This document shows, one piece after another, positions 1 through 6,040 of a stretch of DNA of 25,211 nt. Position 1 is the stretch's first letter, and each line of letters opens with the position of its first letter. The notes below the pieces were generated by a model, which had not been told where the DNA came from, searched no databases, and worked only from the letters and a program-made list of their open reading frames with translations. The stretch comes from Selenomonas sp. (GTDB lineage Bacteria > Bacillota > Negativicutes > Selenomonadales > Selenomonadaceae). The DNA lies in contig NZ_JALFCU010000063.1 of the NCBI RefSeq assembly GCF_022771645.1, positions 1-25,211 of the forward strand. Reading direction: 5' to 3'. Position numbers and translations under genes: made by a program.

Positions 1-28
1 CCTGAGCCAGGATCAAACTCTCCATAAA
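1..28 (-). rRNA. rrs: 16S ribosomal RNA, 5' end only (runs off left edge)
   Basis: The reverse complement of bases 1-21 reads AGAGTTTGATCCTGGCTC followed by AGG, the universal 16S 5' region (E. coli position 8 onward). Counting back seven bases puts the mature 5' end near base 28. Only this fragment of about 28 nt is present; the rest of the rRNA operon lies to the left of the window. The boundary is inferred by alignment to the known start, not by a processing signal. Confidence 0.95.
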
Positions 29-211
29 ATATGAAGAACCTGAATTGGCTCTCAATTATCTTTGTTAAGAAATTGCCGATTGCTATGTATGTTCATACCA
101 ATCGATGTTTTGTGATGCTTTCGCATCGACTAACATCTGGCTGATCATGTTGCATGATCATCTACATTGTTTAGTTTTCAAAGAACACCTGCTGTCGCTC
201 TCGCGAATCAG
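29..211 (-). other. 16S rRNA leader with processing hairpins and boxA-like antitermination element
   Basis: This is the transcribed spacer between the proximal rRNA promoter and mature 16S. Bases 173-187, read on the minus strand, give TGTTCTTTGAAAACT, the boxA-like sequence found in Firmicute rRNA leaders, where Nus factors load for antitermination. Further hairpins are visible: GATGC-GAAA-GCATC (113-126), a GATCATG/CATGATC inverted repeat near 142-158, and CGATTG/CAATCG arms at 77-82 and 99-104. The role of the stems in RNase III or other maturation is inferred. There is no credible coding capacity. Confidence 0.75.
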
Positions 212-218
212 CTTCTAT

Positions 219-247
219 ATGATACCTCGCAGTGTTTGCTTTGTCAA
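219..247 (-). promoter_or_regulatory. Proximal rRNA promoter
   Basis: On the minus strand there is a perfect -35 TTGACA (242-247), a 17-bp spacer and a -10 TATCAT (219-224). The roughly 25 bases upstream of the -35 are rich in A and T runs and resemble an UP element. Transcription would start near 211 and give a leader of about 185 nt. Confidence 0.85.
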
Positions 248-335
248 GAACTTTTGTAAATTCTTTTTTGAAGTTTTCTCCGGGGTATCCATGCCGGCAC
301 CGCTGTGCTCACGCTGTCTGTTGCCGACTTGCATT

Positions 336-364
336 ATATTACACGTTTCGTTCCTGCTTGTCAA
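336..364 (-). promoter_or_regulatory. Distal rRNA promoter overlapping the end of the DUF5662 gene
   Basis: On the minus strand there is a perfect -35 TTGACA (359-364), a 17-bp spacer and a -10 TAATAT (336-341). The -35 lies in the final codons (Val-Asp-Lys) of the DUF5662 gene, and the first three bases of the -10 are that gene's TAA stop. A TATAAT is also present at 333-338, but it would need a 20-bp spacer. Tandem rRNA promoters are usual in Firmicutes. Confidence 0.7.
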
Positions 365-983
365 CACTAGAAACGTACATTTCGTAAAGTTTTTTTGTGG
401 AGGCGGGTTTGAGCACGTTGATGTCCTCCGTTTCGGCGAGCTGGCCGAGGACGGCTTCGACGAACGCTTTCATGTGCGCGGTCATGGCGACGCCGTTCTG
501 CTTTTTGCGCTGCCACCATTCGTATTCGCTGCGGAAGGTGAACGCTTCGCGGCCGTAGGCTTTGCCGGCGGCGAGGAAGTCGCAGAGCATTTCGACGGCG
601 TATTTGTACGGCATGTCGACGGGATGCGCACCGTGGTCGAAGTCGTCCTGCCACGCTTCGTAGTGGTGGAGGTTGCGGCCATGATGATGGATCCAAGCCC
701 AGCTCATGCCGTGGTTCATCCGCTTGCAAAGCCAGATGGGCGAGCCGATGCCGTTGTACCAGCGGACGCTTTCCCAAAATTCCATGCGGGAGAATTTCGA
801 CCAGTCGTGCATGAGGCCTTGCCACGGGATGCCGGCGATGCAGGCGAAGTGGAACACCCAGTATTTATGGCGCAGGATCATCCAGGTATGGCCGAAAAAA
901 CGACGCCAGAACGGCATCGCTTTGTTGCGGCGCAGGGCTTCTTGGAAGCGTGCTTCCATGTGATTTTCCATAGGATTGACCAT
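339..983 (-). CDS. DUF5662 family protein
   Basis: A 214-residue soluble protein with no signal peptide. It is rich in His and Trp, with clustered motifs HDWSKFS (about 59-65), WIHHHGRNLHHYEAW (about 96-110) and PYKYAVEMLCDF followed by AGKAYG. These match what I recall of the DUF5662 family, whose function is unknown; the conserved His, Asp and Glu residues suggest a metal site, but that is inference. The start ATG at 983 directly abuts the stop of the upstream gene (TAAATG), with GGGTGG about 8 nt before it, so the two genes form a tight operon. In-frame ATGs at codons 5 and 9 are less well placed. No terminator follows, and its last codons contain the distal rRNA promoter, so readthrough into the rRNA operon is possible. 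Confidence 0.85.
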   Translation of the reverse strand: MVNPMENHMEARFQEALRRNKAMPFWRRFFGHTWMILRHKYWVFHFACIAGIPWQGLMHDWSKFSRMEFWESVRWYNGIGSPIWLCKRMNHGMSWAWIHHHGRNLHHYEAWQDDFDHGAHPVDMPYKYAVEMLCDFLAAGKAYGREAFTFRSEYEWWQRKKQNGVAMTAHMKAFVEAVLGQLAETEDINVLKPASTKKLYEMYVSSVDKQERNV

Positions 984-1664
984 TTACTGCCACCCTTGCA
1001 GCGTCCAGTAGTCTTCGATGCCCTTGACGATGGGATAAAAAATCTCTTCGCCGTTCGTGATGCGGGTGAGCATGTAGTGGCCGTCGGCCTGCTGCGTGAG
1101 CTCCGCTTGGACGGTGAGCGTCGGCACGAGCTGGCCGTAGTCACTCGCGTCGCCCGTGATGTCGATCGTGGCGATAGCGGTGTTGCCGTTTTCTTCGACG
1201 CCGGCGAGCTTCGCCGTGTAGTGGTCTTCGAACGCGCGCGTTTCGTTCGCGAGCCAATGGGCGTTGCCGTCGACGCGCGTGACCGGCGTCTCGCTCGGAT
1301 GGAAATAAAAATCGAGCGTGCGACTAATGAGCGCGAGGTCGTCCGTGCGGCGCTCGGCGATGTAGTTCGTCATAAACGCGGTGTCGTGGCGGAAGAACCA
1401 GTCGGCGGGATAGAGGGCGTGTAATTTTTCGATGTCGCGCGCGAGGATGGCCGTGCCTTCGTCGTATGTCGCGGTGGCGAGCGCGTCGGTGTCGACGTAG
1501 CGGGCGAGCGTCGCTTCGTCCTTGTCGTTCACGGCCTGGATGATCTTTTCGAGCGCGTACTCCGGCGTGCGCTCGGCGGTCTTCGCGTAGACGAGGCCGA
1601 CGGTGGCAAAGATGGCGACGAGGAGCGTCGCGGTCAGGATGCGCAAAAGATTTTTATGGTTCAT
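984..1664 (-). CDS. Membrane-anchored or secreted protein of unknown function
   Basis: A 226-residue protein with a short basic N-terminus (MNHKNLLR) and a hydrophobic segment at about 7-26, ending near VYAKTAE. It is either a signal peptide or an uncleaved anchor, so the body should lie outside the cytoplasmic membrane. The remainder is a mixed alpha/beta domain starting TPEYALEKIIQAVNDKDEATLARYVD, which loosely recalls DUF2939-like periplasmic domains; I cannot assign a family firmly. The start at 1664 was chosen over an upstream one at 1709 because GGGAG lies 8 nt before it and the signal then begins at the N-terminus. The next gene starts at the base after its stop, so the two are likely co-translated. 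Confidence 0.8.
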   Translation of the reverse strand: MNHKNLLRILTATLLVAIFATVGLVYAKTAERTPEYALEKIIQAVNDKDEATLARYVDTDALATATYDEGTAILARDIEKLHALYPADWFFRHDTAFMTNYIAERRTDDLALISRTLDFYFHPSETPVTRVDGNAHWLANETRAFEDHYTAKLAGVEENGNTAIATIDITGDASDYGQLVPTLTVQAELTQQADGHYMLTRITNGEEIFYPIVKGIEDYWTLQGWQ

Positions 1665-1739
1665 AAGGATGGCTCCCTTCGGAAAAATTTTCTGATTGAA
1701 TCGTAGCATATTTCTTCCAAAAATTCATGAAGAATGCAA

Positions 1740-1782
1740 AAAGAAAGCATCGAGGATTTTTTCGTCCTTCGATGCTTTCTTT
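1740..1782 (-). terminator. Intrinsic terminator downstream of rubrerythrin
   Basis: Arms 1740-1756 and 1765-1782 pair over 17 bp with a single bulged base, separated by an 8-nt loop. On the minus strand the stem is followed by a T-rich stretch (TTTGCATTCTTC). The right arm coincides with the outer end of repeat copy A. It would stop transcripts coming from rubrerythrin before the 984-1664 gene. Confidence 0.7.
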
Positions 1783-1893
1783 CGTGCAAATTGTTCATGA
1801 CTACCTTCGCCACACCCACCACCGCTTCGCGGTCCCCCTCCCTCGGAGAGGGAGGCTGAAGGTTGAGGGCATTTCGACGTTTTTCGTTACAAC
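1765..1893 (+). repeat. Dispersed intergenic repeat, copy A
   Basis: This is a diverged copy of the family best seen at 5913-6037 and 14475-14599. It shares the outer end TCCTTCGATG, a middle block like CTACCTTCGCCACACCC, hairpin 1 CCGCTTCGCGG (1822-1832) and hairpin 2 at 1837-1855 (CCTCCCTC, loop GGA, GAGGGAGG). The right end, ending in an ACGTC-like block next to the rubrerythrin stop, is poorly conserved. It lies between the rubrerythrin gene and its terminator stem. Confidence 0.75.
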
Positions 1894-1894
1894 G

Positions 1895-2437
1895 TCAGTA
1901 GTTCTTCGCGACCTGCTGGAAGTAGGACTGCGGGTGGGCGCAGACGGGGCAGACTTCCGGGGCTTTGTCGGCTTCGCAGACGTAGCCGCAGTTCAGGCAC
2001 TGCCAGATGATCTTCTCGCTCTTTTTGAAGACTTTGCCTTCTTCGATGTTCGCGAGCAGGAGCTTGTAGCGTTCTTCGTGCTCTTTCTCGATGGCAGCGA
2101 CGGCCTCGAAGAGTTTCGCGATGCGCTCGAAGCCTTCTTCGTGCGCCGTCTTCGCGAAGCCGGGGTACATGCTCGTCCACTCGTCATGCTCGCCAGCGGC
2201 GGCGTCTTTGAGGTTCGTGACCGTATCGGGGATCTTGTTGCCGTCATGCACGAGCTTGAACCAGATCTTCGCGTGCTCTTTCTCGTTGTCGGCCGTCTCC
2301 TGGAAGATGTTCGAAATCTGGACGTAGCCGTCCTTCTTCGCCTGGGAGGCGTAATACGTATACTTGTTGCGCGCCTGTGATTCGCCAGCAAACGCAGCCC
2401 AAAGATTCTTTTCCGTCTGGGATCCCTTGAGTTCCAT
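1895..2437 (-). CDS. rbr: Rubrerythrin
   Basis: A 180-residue non-heme iron peroxidase that reduces hydrogen peroxide in the cytoplasm of anaerobes. The N-terminal four-helix ferritin-like domain carries the di-iron ligands: Glu19 in FAGESQARNKY and two ExxH motifs (Glu52-His55 and Glu117-His120). The C-terminal rubredoxin-like domain has the four iron Cys as CLNC (147-150) and CPVC (163-166), the normal rubrerythrin order and length. The start at 2437 has AAGGAGAG 8 nt upstream; a TTG at 2458 would lie ahead of that site. It is monocistronic, with a promoter at 2532-2560 and a terminator at 1740-1782. Confidence 0.97.
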   Translation of the reverse strand: MELKGSQTEKNLWAAFAGESQARNKYTYYASQAKKDGYVQISNIFQETADNEKEHAKIWFKLVHDGNKIPDTVTNLKDAAAGEHDEWTSMYPGFAKTAHEEGFERIAKLFEAVAAIEKEHEERYKLLLANIEEGKVFKKSEKIIWQCLNCGYVCEADKAPEVCPVCAHPQSYFQQVAKNY

Positions 2438-2488
2438 GAAAAATCTCTCCTTCTTCAAAAATACACAATGTTCCCTACGGCCAAAAAC

Positions 2489-2531
2489 AGGCCTTGCGAG
2501 GATGGAATCCCCTCCATCGCTCGCAAGGCCT
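2489..2531 (-). terminator. Strong hairpin between the GGDEF gene and rubrerythrin
   Basis: Perfect 12-bp outer arms (2489-2500 and 2520-2531) enclose a 6-bp inner stem GATGGA/TCCATC. On the minus strand it is followed by GTTTTTGG. It is placed to terminate GGDEF transcripts. It also lies immediately downstream of the -10 of the rubrerythrin promoter, so most of it would be transcribed into the rubrerythrin leader. Confidence 0.65.
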
Positions 2532-2560
2532 ATTATACCATCAACGGATAATAATTACAA
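2532..2560 (-). promoter_or_regulatory. Predicted rubrerythrin promoter
   Basis: On the minus strand there is a -35 TTGTAA (2555-2560), a 17-bp spacer and a perfect -10 TATAAT (2532-2537). The start would fall near 2525, inside the right arm of the hairpin at 2489-2531, leaving a leader of about 88 nt. Confidence 0.65.
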
Positions 2561-2626
2561 ATTAGAGTTTTCGTTTCTGCGTTTTTTCCACGGATTTCTT
2601 TCGCCTTGGCGCGCGTTCCGGATGTT

Positions 2627-3385
2627 TTACGCGCTTTTCCGTCCCGGCGTGCTCGAAACTTGTGCGCTCCGCTTCATGGCTTCCTTGCACTCGTACATCG
2701 CATGGTCGGCGGCGCGGACGATGTCTTCGAGCGGGCGCGTGTCGCCCTGCGCGCGCGTCGCGCAGCCGTGCGCCGACGTGATCCAATAGCAGAACGGCAG
2801 GCGGCGGCTTTCTTCTTGGAGGTCGAGCTCGACCTGCTGCCAAGCCTCGTCGATCCACCCCTGCGTGACATCTTTGAGGATGACGACAAATTCGTCTCCG
2901 CCGACACGCGCGGTCATGGCGTGCGAGCCGTCGAAGACGCGGCAGAGCGTCCGGGCGAACGTGACGAGCAAGCGGTCGCCGGCCTCGTGGCCGAACGTGT
3001 CGTTGACGTATTTGAAATGGTTGAGGTCGGCGTAAAGGATCGTGATGTCGATGTCCCTCTGCGGTTCGAGGCGACGCAGCAGCTCCTGCATGGCCGTGCG
3101 GCTGCCGCACGGGCAGAGTGGATCAGTATAGAGGTACGCGTCGGAGCGTTGCCAGCTCCCGACGATGTGGAAGAAGCCGTAGAGCAACAGGATGAGAACG
3201 GCGGTGACAGCAACGACCATGCGTACGAGCCAGACAGCTTCTCCGTCACTCTGGTAGCAGGCGATCATGGCGAGCATGGCGAAAAAGAGCACGGCGACGG
3301 AGACGGGCACGCCGGTCAGCAGCGTGCGGTCGAGGCGTTCGAGGCGCAGATGGGCGCTCATGCTTTGCCGGATGCGCTGTGCCAT
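2627..3385 (-). CDS. Membrane GGDEF-domain diguanylate cyclase
   Basis: A 252-residue protein predicted to make c-di-GMP from two GTP. Two hydrophobic helices at about 22-42 and 52-75 form a short membrane anchor without a recognisable sensor domain. The GGDEF domain follows from about residue 85, with the nucleotide-binding block DLNHFKYVNDTFGHEAGDRLL (120-140) and an intact GGDEF signature at 162-166. The inhibitory RxxD I-site normally found just upstream of the signature reads GSHA here, so product inhibition at that site is not expected. The ATG at 3385 has AAGGAG 9 nt upstream; an earlier ATG touches the ribosome site. It appears monocistronic. Its own stimulus is unknown. Confidence 0.92.
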   Translation of the reverse strand: MAQRIRQSMSAHLRLERLDRTLLTGVPVSVAVLFFAMLAMIACYQSDGEAVWLVRMVVAVTAVLILLLYGFFHIVGSWQRSDAYLYTDPLCPCGSRTAMQELLRRLEPQRDIDITILYADLNHFKYVNDTFGHEAGDRLLVTFARTLCRVFDGSHAMTARVGGDEFVVILKDVTQGWIDEAWQQVELDLQEESRRLPFCYWITSAHGCATRAQGDTRPLEDIVRAADHAMYECKEAMKRSAQVSSTPGRKSA

Positions 3386-3417
3386 GATCATCATCTCCTT
3401 GTCTGGTTTCCCGATTT

Positions 3418-3461
3418 GTCCTATTTGTGTCTATTATAACCTAGTGAGTCCTATTTGGAAA
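3418..3461 (-). promoter_or_regulatory. Promoter of the GGDEF gene with flanking direct repeats
   Basis: On the minus strand the -10 TATAAT is at 3433-3438, with a weak -35 TTTCCA at 3456-3461 (17-bp spacer). The 10-mer GTCCTATTTG occurs twice on the plus strand, at 3418-3427 and 3448-3457, on either side of the -10 and 30 bp apart. The repeats are a candidate binding site for a regulator. Confidence 0.55.
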
Positions 3462-3487
3462 GTACAAGCAGCGGATAGAAGTACAAA

Positions 3488-3515
3488 AGCCCCATTCGTT
3501 CTTACGAATGGGGCT
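3488..3515 (-). terminator. Intrinsic terminator of serS
   Basis: Perfect 12-bp arms (3488-3499 and 3504-3515) with a 4-nt loop are followed on the minus strand by TTTT. It lies 16 bases past the serS stop codon. Confidence 0.85.
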
Positions 3516-3530
3516 GAAAACCTTTGACGA

Positions 3531-4811
3531 TTATTCGGGCTTCTTGATGACGGTCACGCCGCCCATGTACGGGACGAGGGCGTCGGGGATGACGACGGAG
3601 CCGTCTGCCTGCTGGTAGTTCTCGAGGATGGCGGCGACGGTGCGGCCGACGGCGAGGCCGGAGCCATTCAGCGTATGGACGAACTCGGGCTTTGCGCCTT
3701 TCGTGCGGCGGAACTTGATGTTCGCGCGGCGCGCCTGGTAGTCCGTGCAGTTCGAGCAGGAGCTGATCTCGCGGTATTTGTGCTGCGACGGGAACCAGAC
3801 TTCGAGGTCGTACGTCGTCGCGGACGTGAAGCTCATGTCGCCCGTGCAGAGCTTCACGACGTGATACGGCAGGCCGAGCGTCTTCAAGACGTCTTCGGCG
3901 GCCTCGACCATCGTGTCGAGCTCGTGCCAGCTCGTCTCCGGCGTGCAGAATTTGATCATTTCGACTTTATTGAACTGATGCTGGCGGATGAGGCCGCGCG
4001 TGTCGCGGCCGGCGCTGCCCGCCTCGGCGCGGAAGCACGCCGTGTAGCAGCTGTAGTACTCCGGGAGCTTTTCGCCGTCGAGGATCTCGTCGCGGTGATA
4101 GTTCGTCATCGGAACTTCGGCCGTCGGGACGAGGTAGTAGTCCATGCCCTCCAGCTTGTACATGTCTTCGGCAAATTTCGGCAGCTGGCCCGTGCCGATC
4201 ATGCTGTCGCGGTTCACGATGTACGGCGCGAGCATCTCGGTGTAGCCGTGCTTGTTCGCGTGGAGGTCCATCATGAACGCGATGCAGGCGCGCTCGAGGC
4301 GAGCGCCGAGGCCTTTGTAGAACGTGAAGCGCGCGGCCGCGACCTTCGCGGCGCGGTCGGCATCGAGGATGTCGAGATCCGTGCCGATGTCCCAATGCGC
4401 CTTCGGCTCGAAGTCAAACTGGCGCGGCTCGCCCCAGCGGCGGACTTCGGGATTTTCCGTGTCGTCCTTGCCGATCGGCACGTCTTCGCGCGGCATGTTC
4501 GGGATGTGCAGCAGGATGTCGCGGAGTTTGGCTTCGACGTCTTTGAGCTCTTTGTCGAGCGCGGAGATTTTTTCGCCGACGGCGCGCATGTCCGCGATGC
4601 GCTGCGTCGCGTCCTCTTTGTTCTTCTTCATCTGGCTGATCTCTTTCGAGACCGCGTTGCGCTCGCTCTTCAGTGTCTCCGTCTCCTGCAAGAGCTCGCG
4701 GCGGCGCTTGTCGAGATCGACGAAACCGTCGAGGCTGAGCGGGTTGCAGCGGTTTTTGAGCATCTGGCGGACCTCATCGAGATGGTCGCGCACGAATTTC
4801 ATGTCCAGCAT
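3531..4811 (-). CDS. serS: Seryl-tRNA synthetase
   Basis: A 426-residue class II aminoacyl-tRNA synthetase charging tRNA-Ser (and tRNA-Sec where present) with serine. The N-terminus MLDMKFVRDHLDEVRQML leads into the long antiparallel coiled-coil arm (about 25-105) that grips the long variable arm of the tRNA. The catalytic core shows class II motif 2, FRAEAGSAGRDTRGLIRQHQF, and motif 3, NGSGLAVGRTVAAILENYQ, near the C-terminus. Length is typical. The start ATG at 4811 gives the standard MLD N-terminus; a TTG six codons upstream overlaps the GGAG ribosome site. The leader is only about 30 nt, so there is no room for a T-box. Confidence 0.98.
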   Translation of the reverse strand: MLDMKFVRDHLDEVRQMLKNRCNPLSLDGFVDLDKRRRELLQETETLKSERNAVSKEISQMKKNKEDATQRIADMRAVGEKISALDKELKDVEAKLRDILLHIPNMPREDVPIGKDDTENPEVRRWGEPRQFDFEPKAHWDIGTDLDILDADRAAKVAAARFTFYKGLGARLERACIAFMMDLHANKHGYTEMLAPYIVNRDSMIGTGQLPKFAEDMYKLEGMDYYLVPTAEVPMTNYHRDEILDGEKLPEYYSCYTACFRAEAGSAGRDTRGLIRQHQFNKVEMIKFCTPETSWHELDTMVEAAEDVLKTLGLPYHVVKLCTGDMSFTSATTYDLEVWFPSQHKYREISSCSNCTDYQARRANIKFRRTKGAKPEFVHTLNGSGLAVGRTVAAILENYQQADGSVVIPDALVPYMGGVTVIKKPE

Positions 4812-4848
4812 GGGTTGTTCACTCTCCAAAAGTCGAAAATTTTCTTAT

Positions 4849-4877
4849 ATTATAGTATAGGCGTGATAGCGTGTCAA
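4849..4877 (-). promoter_or_regulatory. Consensus promoter of serS
   Basis: On the minus strand there is a perfect -35 TTGACA (4872-4877), a 17-bp spacer and a perfect -10 TATAAT (4849-4854). This is the best sigma-70-type match in the window, and transcription should start near 4842. Confidence 0.9.
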
Positions 4878-4880
4878 AAT

Positions 4881-4990
4881 GTTCGATATCGCACCCGCGG
4901 AAGTAACGTCATACAAGTCCTCCTGCCGTACAGGGGACCCTTTCCACCGCTTCGCGGTCCCCCTTCCCCTGAGGGGAAGGCTGCGGGGGT
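4881..4990 (+). repeat. Dispersed intergenic repeat, copy B
   Basis: The core is clear: ACCCTTTCC, then hairpin 1 CCGCTTCGCGG, then hairpin 2 CCTTCCCC-TGA-GGGGAAGG, then CTGCGGGGGTG. The left portion is diverged and its boundary near 4881 is approximate; the outer right end (CAACAGATGAA in other copies) is missing. It fills the gap between the serS promoter and the stop codon of the next gene. Confidence 0.8.
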
Positions 4991-4993
4991 GCG

Positions 4994-5890
4994 TTAGTTG
5001 ATGCTGTACCGGTTCACCCATTTTTCATGCGTGTAGGCGTAGTTGCGCAGGGCGCGGATGCCTTGGGCCTGGGGCGTGCCGGCCTTGATGTAGCGGTAGG
5101 CGCCGTCGAGGTCGTCTTCGAGGTCTTTCCAGCCCGTCTGGCCGCTCCAGTAGCGTGCGCGGATGATGCTTTCCGTGCCGTTCGGCAGGTTGACAGCTTT
5201 CTTTAGGAACTTGATTTCCAGCGTGTTGCCGGACGCGTCTTTCAGCGTGTCCCATTCCCAGAAGAACAGGTTGTCGCCCTTCTTGCGCATCGTCGTCGTG
5301 TCGGCGATGGCCGTCGTCATGAGGCCGTCGGCCTCGTGCGTGTAGAGGTCGAGCCAGCGGTTTTCCGCCTTGCTGCGCGCGACTTCGCCCGCCCCGAAGA
5401 CGCTGTCGACGATGTTCGTGTAGAACTCTTCGTCAAATTGCTGCGAGGTGATCTCCTTTTCCTCGCCGTTCGTGCGCGACCAGATGACTTTGTCCTGCGC
5501 GTCGTAAAAATCTTCCTTCACGTACTGCAGCGTGCGGTTCTGCGGGTTGACCTTCACAAGCGCGACGCTGTACGCGAGCTGGTTCGGGTTCGGGATGACG
5601 TCCTTTATTCCATAGCTCGCGATGGTCTCCTGTGCGCCGCCGTAGCTGTAGCCGGTCTTGACATAGGCCTCGATCTCCGTCGCGACGCGTCCATGCGCCG
5701 TCTCGACCGCGCCCGTCACCTTGACGGACGCGGGGTCGAAGAAGTTGCTGTACTTCGCGTCGGACGAGAGCCAGTACCAGCCGGTGGCGTCGGCTTCCGC
5801 GGCGGAGGCCGATGGTGGAATGGATGCACATGGGGTCAGGACAAGTGCGAGTGCCACGGGAATGGATGAGAACAGATGTTTTACTTTCAT
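4994..5890 (-). CDS. Secreted protein with two similar lobes, function unknown
   Basis: A 298-residue precursor with a clear signal peptide (hydrophobic stretch about 9-20, probable cleavage after SASA at about 30). The mature protein seems to consist of two lobes: residues about 36-150, starting GWYWLSSD, and about 185-290, starting NRWLDLYT. Each opens with a Trp-aromatic strand, an acidic stretch and a polar beta-rich region, reminiscent of small surface or periplasmic domains in Negativicutes. I do not recognise a named family. GAGGTG lies about 9 nt upstream of the ATG at 5890. The gene stands alone between repeat copies B (downstream) and C (upstream), so a repeat lies at each end. Confidence 0.85.
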   Translation of the reverse strand: MKVKHLFSSIPVALALVLTPCASIPPSASAAEADATGWYWLSSDAKYSNFFDPASVKVTGAVETAHGRVATEIEAYVKTGYSYGGAQETIASYGIKDVIPNPNQLAYSVALVKVNPQNRTLQYVKEDFYDAQDKVIWSRTNGEEKEITSQQFDEEFYTNIVDSVFGAGEVARSKAENRWLDLYTHEADGLMTTAIADTTTMRKKGDNLFFWEWDTLKDASGNTLEIKFLKKAVNLPNGTESIIRARYWSGQTGWKDLEDDLDGAYRYIKAGTPQAQGIRALRNYAYTHEKWVNRYSIN

Positions 5891-5912
5891 AAAGGGTTCA
5901 CCTCTTCATACT

Positions 5913-6037
5913 TCCTTCGATGTAAATTTATTCGTACAAGTTACGTCGTACCTTCGACACCCTTTCCGTCGCGCTTCGCGCGCCACCTTCCCCGTAGGGG
6001 AAGGCTGCCGGGGTTGTCACGTTCAGCAACAGATGAA
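5913..6037 (+). repeat. Dispersed intergenic repeat, copy C (full length)
   Basis: A complete copy, from TCCTTCGATG at 5913 to CAACAGATGAA ending at 6037. Hairpin 1 here is CGCGC-TTC-GCGCG, where other copies have CCGC/GCGG, and hairpin 2 is CCTTCCCC-GTA-GGGGAAGG. It ends four bases from the hydF stop codon and begins about 20 bases upstream of the start of the secreted-protein gene, so it fills nearly the whole intergenic space. Confidence 0.88.
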
Positions 6038-6040
6038 TCT

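Noticed and set aside
4812..4990. T-box riboswitch upstream of serS
   Set aside because: The consensus promoter at 4849-4877 leaves a leader of about 30 nt, too short for a T-box, and no T-box motif was seen.
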